Shown piece by piece: positions 45,344 to 53,027 of a stretch of DNA of 64,000 nucleotides. The notes beneath the pieces are model-generated. The model was not told where the DNA came from and did no database searches. It saw only the letters and a program-made list of their open reading frames with translations. The DNA comes from Kribbella sp. NBC_01245. Its GTDB lineage: Bacteria; Actinomycetota; Actinomycetes; Propionibacteriales; Kribbellaceae. The position numbers and the translations under genes were made by a program. The first letter of the stretch is position 1, and every line of letters begins with the position of its first letter. The stretch covers positions 8,494,001-8,558,000 of the forward strand of contig NZ_CP108487.1 of NCBI RefSeq assembly GCF_036226525.1, read 5' to 3'.

Positions 45344-46458
45344 TGAGGTCCCCCCACGAACTGTTCGGTGCGGATGTTCGCCGCCGGCAGGCCGGCCGCG
45401 GTCAGCTCGCTGACGGTGTGCGCCACCATCGCGGGCGAACCACAGACCAGCGCGACGCGATCGGCCCAGGTGCCGTACGCCGCGGCGACCGTCCCGACCA
45501 GTCCGCGCTGACCGGGATAGGACCCGTCGTCGGACACGGCCGGGGTGTACGAGAACCACGGCCGCCGGGTCAGCCGGGTGAGTTGCGTGTGCTCGTAGAG
45601 GTTCCACGGCATCCTGGCGCCGTGGAACAGGTGCACGTTCGGCGTCGTACCACCCCAGCCGTGGTCGAGCTGCTCCAGCATCGCCCGCAGCGGCGCCAGC
45701 CCGGTGCCGCCGGCCACCATCAGCAGGTCCCGCCCATCGGCGGGTAGTGCGAGCGCCTCGCCGACCGGCGCGCCGACGCGGATCGTGTCTCCCTCGCGCA
45801 ACGACCGGACCGCCGCGCTACTGACCTGGCCGCCCGGCACCAGCTGGATGTGCAACTCGATCGACCCGTCGGAGCGTGGCGCGTTGGCCGGGCTGAAGTA
45901 CCGCCAACGACGCGGACGTTGCGGGATCTCCACGGCGACCGACTGCCCGGCCCGGTACGGCAGCGGTTCGGCCGGACGGATGTGCGCCACGGTCACGTCC
46001 AGCGTGCGGCGCTCGACCCCGGTCACCTCCGCCGGCCACCAGGCGGGACTGGTCTCTGCCGATTCCTCCGCGGCCTGGACCATCACCGTCGCCACCAGCC
46101 CGTACGCCGCCGCCCACTCGGCTGCCAACTGCTGTGTCCAGGCGGGGCCGAGGAAGTGTTGCAAGGTCGCCAGCAGGGAGGCGCCGACGGCGGAGTAGTG
46201 CTCGGCGACGACCGCGAAACGGCGGTGGTCACGCCCGAGCTGCGCCAGCACGGGCGTGACCTGATCGAGTTGGTCAGCGTTACTGACCACGGCGCCGAGA
46301 GCCGCGACGAGTTTGTCGCGTTGAGCCGCCATCGAGACCGGGAACATCTCCCGGAGCTCGGGATGGCTGAGGAAGAGGTGCGAGTAGAAGAACAGGGGGA
46401 CCTCGTCACCGGACTTGGCGACCAGCGCCCAGCTGTTCTTCAGTGTGTCCGGGTCCAT
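45340..46458 (-). CDS. Flavohaemoglobin-like NO dioxygenase
   Basis: A 372-residue globin-reductase fusion. The globin domain (1-135) has Tyr25 (B10) and His78 (proximal F8, GRDHRRF). Then come a flavin domain (HIRPAEPLPYRAGQSVAVEIP) and an NAD-binding domain (LMVAGGTGLAPLRAML). It is slightly shorter than Hmp (~400). It would convert nitric oxide to nitrate with NAD(P)H. It follows a truncated globin gene by five bases and precedes a DivIVA-like gene. Confidence 0.87.
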   Translation of the reverse strand: MDPDTLKNSWALVAKSGDEVPLFFYSHLFLSHPELREMFPVSMAAQRDKLVAALGAVVSNADQLDQVTPVLAQLGRDHRRFAVVAEHYSAVGASLLATLQHFLGPAWTQQLAAEWAAAYGLVATVMVQAAEESAETSPAWWPAEVTGVERRTLDVTVAHIRPAEPLPYRAGQSVAVEIPQRPRRWRYFSPANAPRSDGSIELHIQLVPGGQVSSAAVRSLREGDTIRVGAPVGEALALPADGRDLLMVAGGTGLAPLRAMLEQLDHGWGGTTPNVHLFHGARMPWNLYEHTQLTRLTRRPWFSYTPAVSDDGSYPGQRGLVGTVAAAYGTWADRVALVCGSPAMVAHTVSELTAAGLPAANIRTEQFVGGPQ

Positions 46459-46463
46459 CCGGG

Positions 46464-46841
46464 TCAGTGCGCGACGACGTCGTCCCGGGTCGTCGCCAGT
46501 GCCTCCACGACCCGGTCGATGATGTCCCTGCGAACCTCGTGCGCGTGCAGCGAGGTGATCAGGTGCTCGACCACGCGGCCGAAGTCGTCCGCTTGGATGT
46601 CCCGGCCGGCGTGGGCGGCGGCCAGGCTAGGCCCCTCGTAGCTCACCGGTCCGCCCATCACCTGGGAGACCAGCTGGACCTGGTGCCGCTTCAGCCGGGT
46701 CAGATCGGTCGCCGCGAAGTAGCCGACGAGCTGCGGATCGGCCAGCACCCGCTGGTAGAAGAGATCCACCACCGACGCGATCGCCGGTGCGCCCCCCACG
46801 GCGGCAAAGTCGCTCTGTGGAGCCTGTCTGTCGTTCGCCAC
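46464..46841 (-). CDS. Group 1 truncated haemoglobin
   Basis: A 125-residue 2/2 globin of the trHbN type. Tyr29 (B10, LFYQRVLAD) and His77 (proximal, AAAHAGRDI) are present, with the trHbN-like segment LTRLKRHQVQLVSQVMGG. In Mycobacterium trHbN removes nitric oxide. GTG start giving MANDRQ was chosen; a GTG eight codons upstream is possible. First gene of a globin operon. Confidence 0.86.
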   Translation of the reverse strand: MANDRQAPQSDFAAVGGAPAIASVVDLFYQRVLADPQLVGYFAATDLTRLKRHQVQLVSQVMGGPVSYEGPSLAAAHAGRDIQADDFGRVVEHLITSLHAHEVRRDIIDRVVEALATTRDDVVAH

Positions 46842-47063
46842 GAAAATGTCCCCATCCCAAGTCACTTTTTCCGGCCCCGAGCGGTATCGATACGAGCACT
46901 TACCCACAGTGATCGTCGAGGTGTCGTGAAGATCTGCCCGAGATTGCCCGCAACTCGCCGCCAGGCGTTGACAGGCCTTGTACAGAAGGACAATCTGGGT
47001 CACTTCCCCTGCTCTCCGAGACGGTTGCCCACGGCAACTGTGTGTAACCGCTTCCCGTTCGCC

Positions 47064-47108
47064 GTCAACCCAGGGTTGACGCGGTCGGGCTGTCAACCTA
47101 GGGTTGAC
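47064..47108 (+). promoter_or_regulatory. Two palindromes on the -35 and -10 of a leaderless promoter
   Basis: GTCAACCCAGGGTTGAC (47064-47080) is a perfect palindrome with a one-base centre, and GTCAACCTAGGGTTGAC (47092-47108) is near perfect, 28 bases centre to centre. They contain TTGACG (47076-47081) and TAGGGT (47099-47104), 17 bases apart, with the ATG seven bases later. A third, different palindrome GTTGCC-cac-GGCAAC lies at 47024-47038. Binding would block transcription. Confidence 0.65.
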
Positions 47109-47111
47109 GAC

Positions 47112-47801
47112 ATGACACCTGGACCGAACCTGCAGGAACTCGTAGACACCATCCGCCAGGACGCCGGCAGCGATGACGAGCTGGCCCAGCTCGCCACGGC
47201 GGCGACCGAGATCAGCGAGCTGACCGCGACCGGGGACGCGGCCCTTGGCTACTTCGTCGACCGGGCTCGCGCGGCCGGCAAGTCCTGGGTCGAGATCAGT
47301 GCCGTGCTCGGCGTCAGCAAGCAGGCCGCGCACAAGCGATTCGCCGTCTCGTGGGCCAGCCAGCCCGCCTTCGACCGCTACACCGAGCGCACCCGCCGGG
47401 CCGTCGAGGCCGCCTCGGGGATCGCCGTCGCCGCGAACCACAACTACATCGGCACCGAGCACCTGCTGCTCGCGTTCTTCACCGAGCCCGAGTGCATCGG
47501 CGCCAAGGTGCTCGCGGCCGCGGACATCACCGAAGAGGCCGTCGGTACCGCCGTCACCGCGCTGATCCCGCCCGGCGCCAACCAGGTCCAGGGCGAACCG
47601 CCGATGACGCCGCGCGCCTCCCACGTGCTGCAAGGTGCCGTCGCCGAGGCGCTCGAGCTCGGCCACAACTACATCGGCACCGAGCACATCCTGCTCTCCT
47701 TCTACCGCGACTCCGGTGGCGTCGCCGCGAAGGTCCTCCGCGAGCTAGGCCTCTCCGACGAAGCCGCCCGCGCTGCCGTCATCGAGGCCCTGACCACCTA
47801 A
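47112..47801 (+). CDS. Helix-turn-helix/double Clp-N protein
   Basis: A 229-residue protein with two parts. Residues 15-80 contain a helix-turn-helix (SWVEISAVLGVSKQAAHKRF). Residues 90-228 are two Clp N-terminal repeats (NHNYIGTEHLLLAFF and GHNYIGTEHILLSFY). It has no ATPase domain. It may bind DNA and sense protein damage or Clp substrates. Two palindromes on its own promoter suggest autoregulation. Leaderless ATG. Confidence 0.8.
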   Translation: MTPGPNLQELVDTIRQDAGSDDELAQLATAATEISELTATGDAALGYFVDRARAAGKSWVEISAVLGVSKQAAHKRFAVSWASQPAFDRYTERTRRAVEAASGIAVAANHNYIGTEHLLLAFFTEPECIGAKVLAAADITEEAVGTAVTALIPPGANQVQGEPPMTPRASHVLQGAVAEALELGHNYIGTEHILLSFYRDSGGVAAKVLRELGLSDEAARAAVIEALTT

Positions 47802-47859
47802 AAGGCATCACGTCCGAATATGGCCAGACTTCGGGTCGGTGTGGGGAGAGGCTTGGGGG

Positions 47860-48645
47860 GTGACTGATAACGCAGCTGTTTTGCAAGCGCTACATCGAGA
47901 AGGACCGCTGGTTCTGCCGAATGCGTGGGACGCGGGTTCGGCGGCGGCGATCGAGGCGGCGGGGGCCAAGGCGATCGCGACCACCAGTGCCGGGATCGCG
48001 TGGGCGTACGGCGTACCGGATGGTGGTGGTCTGGATCGCGCGAGTGCCCTCGCCGCGCTCGCCCGGATCGTGCGGGCGGTCGACGTACCGGTGAGTGCTG
48101 ATATCGAGGCCGGGTACGACGATGTGGCCGCGACCGTCGCGGACGTGATCGCGCTCGGGGTGGGCGGGATCAACCTCGAGGACCGGCATTCGGCGTCAGG
48201 CGGTCTGCTGGGCGCGTCGGCTCAGGCTGATCGGTTGCGCGTGGCCCGTTCCGTCGCCGCGGCAGCGGGTGTGGACCTGTGCATCAACGCCCGGACGGAC
48301 GTCTATCTCGGCGGATCGGGCCAGTTGGCCGAGGTGATGGACCGGGCGGACGCCTACGCGGATGCCGGTGCGGACGTGCTCTTCGTGCCGGGTGTCGTTG
48401 ATGCCGAGGCGATCAAGGTGCTCGTGAGCGGACCGCTTCCGCTCAACGTGATGGTCCATCCCGGCGCGTTGAGTGTTTCCGAGCTCATCGACCTGGGCGT
48501 CGCGCGGATCAGCGTGGGTTCCGCGATCGCGCAGGCGGCGTACGGGCTCGCGGCGGCCGCTGCCTGGGAAGTGCTTGCGGAGGGCACCTATACGCGGCTC
48601 GAGAATGGCATGGACTACGGCGAGCTCAACGAGCTACTGGTCTGA
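47860..48645 (+). CDS. Isocitrate lyase/PEP mutase-family enzyme
   Basis: A 261-residue TIM-barrel enzyme of the ICL/PEPM superfamily. VLPNAWDAGSAAAIEAAGA, the metal site SADIEAGYDD, GINLEDRHS and CINARTDVYLGG are diagnostic. Members cleave C-C or C-P bonds of 2-methylisocitrate-like or phosphonate substrates. The usual KKCGH loop of isocitrate lyases is not seen, which favours the smaller oxaloacetate-decarboxylase/PEPM type. Exact substrate unknown. Its end overlaps the end of the Ada-like gene by 20 bases. Confidence 0.82.
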   Translation: MTDNAAVLQALHREGPLVLPNAWDAGSAAAIEAAGAKAIATTSAGIAWAYGVPDGGGLDRASALAALARIVRAVDVPVSADIEAGYDDVAATVADVIALGVGGINLEDRHSASGGLLGASAQADRLRVARSVAAAAGVDLCINARTDVYLGGSGQLAEVMDRADAYADAGADVLFVPGVVDAEAIKVLVSGPLPLNVMVHPGALSVSELIDLGVARISVGSAIAQAAYGLAAAAAWEVLAEGTYTRLENGMDYGELNELLV

Positions 48646-49750
48646 GGGTGCCGAGGCGGAGCGCGATCTGGTCGGCGGCCGTGGCGCTCACGCCTGGGAT
48701 CGCGACCAGTCTGGCGATCAGGTCGTTCAGCGCCAGACTGCCGTCGAGCCGTACGTCGTCCCGCGCGACGGCCCGGGCGAGGGCGACGACCGTTTCGTTC
48801 TCGTTGCTGTCGGCAAGCACCTCCGCGGACGGAAAGGCATGCGTCAGGCCGTACGGCAGACCCGCGACCGGCTCGCCGTACGTGCTGGCCAACCGTCCGA
48901 GCGTGATGCGGTCGCCGACGACGGTCTGGACCGCGACCTCGAACGGCCCCCACACTCCGGGCACACCCGAGTCGATCCCGGCGAGCCGTGCCGCCCGCTC
49001 GGCCACATGGATTACGCCTTCCCAATAAGGGAGATGCGCCCGCAAAATCAGGTGATCGGCACCGCCCGGCCCGATCTCAAGCAGGCCCGGTGCGCCGTCG
49101 AGCGCGATGGTCCGCCGGTACACCCCGTCCTCGACCGACTCGACGCCGGGAATCGCCCGCTCCGCCAGGAAGTCGCGCATCGCGTCCCAGTCGTACGTCG
49201 GCCCGAACGGCATTCGCAACGCGAGCCCGCCATCCGCCACCAGCCGGTCGTTCCGGCGACGGCGATCGCGCAACTCCCGCGGCCGCGAGCGAAACACCTC
49301 CTGCATGGCGCGGTTGAACTGGCGCAAACTCCCGAATCCGGACGCGAAGGCGACATCGGCGATCGTGAGATCCGTGTCGTCCAGCAAGCGTCGGGCGAAA
49401 TGCGCTCGCCGGGACCGGGCGAACTGGTCCGGCGTCACGCCCAGGTGATCGTGGAACAACCGGCGCAAGTGCCGTACGGACACGCCTAACCGAGCGCCGA
49501 GGGCCGTCTCGGTGCCGGCGTCGAGTGTTCCGGCGAGGATCAGCTGGACCGCTCGGCAGACCAGCTCGGGTGCTTCGTCGGCCACGCTGCCCACAACCCG
49601 GTACGGGCGGCACCGCAGGCAGGCCCGGTATCCGGCGGCTTCAGCGGCTGCGGCCAGCTCAAACGTCTGCACGTTCTCCGCGAGTGGTGTGGCGCTACAG
49701 CCCGGGTGGCAGTAGATGCCGGTGGTGCGAACGGCGGAGTAGGTCGTCAC
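48626..49750 (-). CDS. Ada/AraC/AlkA fusion with truncated glycosylase domain
   Basis: A 374-residue protein. The Ada N-terminal zinc domain has Cys14, Cys18, Cys44 and Cys47; Cys14 would take the methyl from phosphotriesters. An AraC helix-turn-helix follows (GARLGVSVRHLRRLF, FASGFGSLRQFNRAM). From about residue 185 it is AlkA-like. The chain stops at IPGVSATAADQIALRLG plus a few residues, before the catalytic Asp of AlkA, and the GxW of the helix-hairpin-helix is missing. It is about 100 residues shorter than usual fusions. It may act only as a methylation-responsive regulator. Confidence 0.8.
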   Translation of the reverse strand: MTTYSAVRTTGIYCHPGCSATPLAENVQTFELAAAAEAAGYRACLRCRPYRVVGSVADEAPELVCRAVQLILAGTLDAGTETALGARLGVSVRHLRRLFHDHLGVTPDQFARSRRAHFARRLLDDTDLTIADVAFASGFGSLRQFNRAMQEVFRSRPRELRDRRRRNDRLVADGGLALRMPFGPTYDWDAMRDFLAERAIPGVESVEDGVYRRTIALDGAPGLLEIGPGGADHLILRAHLPYWEGVIHVAERAARLAGIDSGVPGVWGPFEVAVQTVVGDRITLGRLASTYGEPVAGLPYGLTHAFPSAEVLADSNENETVVALARAVARDDVRLDGSLALNDLIARLVAIPGVSATAADQIALRLGTLRPVAR

Positions 49751-49844
49751 GCCTCATGGTCGGCCGACGGGGGTGCGGTGTCCAATGGATTCGGCATCTG
49801 TTGTGGGGCGGGAAAGTCGTGTATCTCTTGCGGCGGGAGGGACG

Positions 49845-50465
49845 ATGCGCGAATACGTCGACCAGGAGTTCGCGGTCTACGTAGACACCCGGCAGGAACG
49901 GTGGCTGCGTGGGGCGACACTGGTTTGTCTGGACCCGGTCAAGGCCGGTTCGGCTTTGCGGGCGGCGTTTGCCCGCTTGGCGATGCGGTGGGGACGGGTG
50001 GATGACCCGGACGCCTACACGCTTCGGCTGCTCTACGAGCGGATTGCCCGGCGCAGGTTGCCCTGGAGCAAGGAACCGGCCAGTGAGCAGGGGGCGGTCC
50101 TGAGCGCGCTCGGCCAGCTCAGCCCGGTGCAACGCGCAGTAGTCGTACTAGTCGCGTATGAAGAACTCACAGTGGTTGAGGTCGGCAATCTGCTCGAGAT
50201 GTCCCACATGGCCGTGCGGGAACAGCTGCAGGGCGCTCTGAGCAAACTGCAGGCAGAGCTCGGTACGTCGTCCAGTCGGATCCAGGATGTCCAGTTGATG
50301 CTGGCCGAGGCGGTGGACGGAGTCCTCTCACCTGGTCTCGCGGACGACGCCTGGGCGGCCGGAGCGGCGCTCGGCCGGCGCAGGCGTCGTACTGGCTACT
50401 GGGCGGCAGTAGCGCTCGTGGTGGCCGCGATTATCTCTCTGCTGTTGTTCGGTCTCGCACAGTAG
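49845..50465 (+). CDS. Membrane-anchored sigma-70-like protein
   Basis: A 206-residue protein. The N-terminal region is weakly sigma region 2-like (AYTLRLLYERIARRRL). Region 4 is clear: LSQL-type stretch LGQLSPVQRAVVVLVAYEEL and HTH VVEVGNLLEMSHMAVREQL. The C-terminus is basic (GRRRRR) then one transmembrane helix (YWAAVALVVAAIISLLLFGL). Starts after GGGAGGG. It may be an ECF-like factor tethered to the membrane. Its end overlaps the convergent TetR gene by 35 bases. Confidence 0.7.
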   Translation: MREYVDQEFAVYVDTRQERWLRGATLVCLDPVKAGSALRAAFARLAMRWGRVDDPDAYTLRLLYERIARRRLPWSKEPASEQGAVLSALGQLSPVQRAVVVLVAYEELTVVEVGNLLEMSHMAVREQLQGALSKLQAELGTSSSRIQDVQLMLAEAVDGVLSPGLADDAWAAGAALGRRRRRTGYWAAVALVVAAIISLLLFGLAQ

Positions 50466-51069
50466 TTGCCGCGTCCCCGCAAATGCCGAACAGGGTCATC
50501 CGGACCAGGGCGTCGACGTCCTCGACACCTGGCATCGGCTCACCGGTGAGGGCCCGCATGATCAGCACACCGGCGAGCCACTGGACCATCACGGAGATGT
50601 CCGCGTCGGGCCGGATGGCCTCACCCCGGGACCGGGCCCGATCGACGGCCGCGGCGGTCAGGTCGATCCGGTGCTGCAGGAAGCGGCGGTACAACGCGGC
50701 CGTCAGCTCGTCCCGGTTGATCTCGCTGATAGCGAGCCTGATCAGGGCCAAACCCTCTTTACTGCTGGCGAAAACGACCGCATCGGCATAGACCTGGGTC
50801 AGGTCGCCGGCGATCGAGCCGGTATCCGGATCGGGCACCTCGATGCTGAAGACCTCGGTCATCGCATCGTGCGCGAGTTCCTCCTTGCTGGCCCAGCGAC
50901 GGTAGATCGTCGCCTTGCCCACCCCGGCCGCCTCGGCCACGTCGTCGACGGTCATGCCGTCGAAACCGCGCTCCAGCAACAATTGGATGGCGTGCCTGCG
51001 AATCCGCGGTTCCGCCTCGGGATCCCGCGGGCGGCCACGACGTGGCCGTTCCCCGTTGTTCGTCTCCAT
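50431..51069 (-). CDS. TetR-family transcriptional regulator
   Basis: A 212-residue repressor. Basic N-terminus (RPRRGRPRDPEAEPRI), then HTH GMTVDDVAEAAGVGKATIYRRW, and a TetR_C11-type ligand domain. The ATG giving METNNG was chosen; a longer frame upstream is unlike the family. It diverges from amtB, but the GlnR sites make GlnR the more likely regulator of amtB. Target unknown. Confidence 0.87.
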   Translation of the reverse strand: METNNGERPRRGRPRDPEAEPRIRRHAIQLLLERGFDGMTVDDVAEAAGVGKATIYRRWASKEELAHDAMTEVFSIEVPDPDTGSIAGDLTQVYADAVVFASSKEGLALIRLAISEINRDELTAALYRRFLQHRIDLTAAAVDRARSRGEAIRPDADISVMVQWLAGVLIMRALTGEPMPGVEDVDALVRMTLFGICGDAATTVRDRTTAER

Positions 51070-51183
51070 TTCGACTGCTCTCGGCTCGGACGGTCGCAGT
51101 GGCGCGGCTGCGGCCGTGTGGTGGAGCAAGAGTGCCACCCGGCGGCCGATCCGTCATCCGGATGTCACCTGGCGGGCCGGTTT

Positions 51184-51221
51184 GTCACATCCGCGAAACA
51201 AATGCCGCGATCGGTTGAAAC
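51184..51221 (+). promoter_or_regulatory. GlnR operator upstream of amtB
   Basis: GTCAC-N6-GAAAC (51184-51199) matches the GlnR consensus gTnAc-n6-GaAAc exactly. A second GAAAC (51217-51221) lies 22 bases after the first, as in GlnR a/b-site pairs, though its gTnAc half is degenerate (CGCGA). It lies about 105 bases before the amtB start. Confidence 0.7.
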
Positions 51222-51325
51222 GGCTCGACGCCAACGTTTGCCATGTGGCCGCACGCGGGCTCCCCGGTGTAGTGGAGCGACCGATGAGGACGACGGCCCG
51301 GTTCGTGATCGACGAAGGGACCACG

Positions 51326-52678
51326 ATGGAGATCAACGCCGGCGATACCGCCTGGGTTTTGATCAGTGCTGCGCTGGTGTTCCTGATGACACCAGGCCTG
51401 GCTTTCTTCTACGGCGGCATGGTGCGCGTGAAGAGCGTGCTGAACATGATGATGATGAGTGCCATCACCATCGCCGTCGTCACAATTCTCTGGGTGGTGG
51501 TCGGCTACTCTCTGACATTCGGTGGTGACAACGGCGGGGTGATCGGCAACTTCTCGGCCGTCGGGCTGAAGGGGCTACTGGCTCCGGAGTCCGTCACCGG
51601 TGCCGAGGGGCATGCCATTCCGAGCCTCGCCTTCGTGGCCTTCCAGCTGATGTTCGCCATCATCACGCCGGCGCTGATCTCAGGTGCCATCGCCGACCGG
51701 GCGACGTTCCGCGGCTGGATCGTTTTCGTGGCGCTGTGGACCAGCCTGGTCTACTTCCCGGTCGCGCACTCGGTGTGGTTCTTCGACGCCGACGGTGGCG
51801 GCGGCTTCATCGGTGCCGGTATCAAGGCGCTCGACTTCGCCGGTGGTACGGCGGTGCACGTGAACGCCGGTGCGGCAGCCCTGGCCCTGGCGATCGTGCT
51901 GGGACGCCGGATCGGCTGGCGCAAGGACCCGATGCGTCCGCACAGCCTGCCGCTGGTGCTGCTCGGTGCCGGTCTGCTGTGGTTCGGCTGGTTCGGCTTC
52001 AACGCCGGTTCGGCGCTGAGCGCGGGTTCGACCGCGGCCATCACGTTCGTGAACACCCAGGTGGCCACGGCCGCCGCGGTGATCGGCTGGCTCATCGTCG
52101 AGCGTATCCGGCACGGCCGCGCCACCACGCTGGGTCTGGCCTCCGGCGCGATCGCCGGTCTGGTCGCCATCACCCCGGCCTGTGCCGCGGTGACGCCGAT
52201 CGGCGCGATCTTCCTCGGCCTGGTCGCCGGTGCGATCTGCGCCTTCGCGGTCTCGCTGAAGTACAAGCTCGGCTTCGACGACTCGCTCGACGTGGTCGGC
52301 GTGCACCTGGTCGGCGGTCTGGTCGGCTCGCTCGGAATCGGCTTCCTCGGCAGTGCGGCCGCTCCGGCCGCGGTCGACGGCCTCTTCTACGGCGGCGGTG
52401 CGGGCCAGCTCGGCAAGCAGGCGCTGGCCAACCTGATCGTCGGTGTCTACAGCTTCGTGGTCGCCTTCATCCTGGCCAAGGTCATCGATCTCACCATCGG
52501 CTTCCGGCTCAAGGAGGACGACGAGGTCACCGGTATCGACCAGGTCGAGCACGCCGAGACGGCGTACGAGTTCACCTCCGGTGGCGGCGGTATCCGTAGC
52601 CACCTGGGCCGTGCGGTCGAGCCCAAGGCGGAGACTGTGGCGGACGAGTCCACTGACAAGGAAGAGGCGAACGCATGA
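51326..52678 (+). CDS. amtB: Ammonium transporter
   Basis: A 450-residue Amt channel with about 11 helices: FFYGGMVRVKSVLNMMMM near the start, DFAGGTAVHVNAGAAAL and GWFGFNAGSALSAG, and GVHLVGGLVGSLGIG with the pore His. It admits ammonia and is shut by GlnK. ATG after GAAGGGA; the longer upstream frame is spurious. Cytoplasmic tail is Glu/Lys-rich. Overlaps glnK by four bases. Probably induced by GlnR under nitrogen limitation. Confidence 0.96.
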   Translation: MEINAGDTAWVLISAALVFLMTPGLAFFYGGMVRVKSVLNMMMMSAITIAVVTILWVVVGYSLTFGGDNGGVIGNFSAVGLKGLLAPESVTGAEGHAIPSLAFVAFQLMFAIITPALISGAIADRATFRGWIVFVALWTSLVYFPVAHSVWFFDADGGGGFIGAGIKALDFAGGTAVHVNAGAAALALAIVLGRRIGWRKDPMRPHSLPLVLLGAGLLWFGWFGFNAGSALSAGSTAAITFVNTQVATAAAVIGWLIVERIRHGRATTLGLASGAIAGLVAITPACAAVTPIGAIFLGLVAGAICAFAVSLKYKLGFDDSLDVVGVHLVGGLVGSLGIGFLGSAAAPAAVDGLFYGGGAGQLGKQALANLIVGVYSFVVAFILAKVIDLTIGFRLKEDDEVTGIDQVEHAETAYEFTSGGGGIRSHLGRAVEPKAETVADESTDKEEANA

Positions 52679-53013
52679 AGCTCATCACCGCGGTGGTGAA
52701 GCCGCACAAGCTGGACGACGTCCGGGCGGCGCTCGAGACGTTCGGTGTGACCGGTATGACGGTGACCGAGGCCAGCGGCTACGGCCGGCAGAAGGGCCAC
52801 ACCGAGGTCTACCGCGGCGCCGAGTACGAGGTGGACCTGGTCCCGAAGGTCCGGCTCGAGGTCGTGGTCGAGGACGGCGACGCCGCCGAGGTGCTGGACG
52901 TCGTGGTGAAGGCCGCGCAGACCGGCAAGATCGGTGACGGCAAGGCCTGGGTCACCCCGGTCGAGACGATCATCCGGGTCCGTACCGGCGAGCGTGACGG
53001 AGACGCCCTCTAG
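52675..53013 (+). CDS. glnK: Nitrogen regulatory protein PII (GlnK)
   Basis: A 112-residue trimeric PII signal protein. T-loop tyrosine is Tyr51 (GAEYEVDLVPK), modified by GlnD. GYGRQKGHTEVY and GDGKAWVTPVE are PII signatures, including the C-terminal ATP site. It senses ATP/ADP and 2-oxoglutarate and blocks AmtB when unmodified. ATG overlaps the amtB stop. Confidence 0.97.
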   Translation: MKLITAVVKPHKLDDVRAALETFGVTGMTVTEASGYGRQKGHTEVYRGAEYEVDLVPKVRLEVVVEDGDAAEVLDVVVKAAQTGKIGDGKAWVTPVETIIRVRTGERDGDAL

Positions 53014-53027
53014 ATGTCGGCCCTTTG

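Noticed and set aside
46842..47687. Upstream extension of the truncated globin frame through the Clp-N gene
   Set aside because: The extra residues are antisense to the Clp-N gene; the globin domain is complete from the GTG at 46841.
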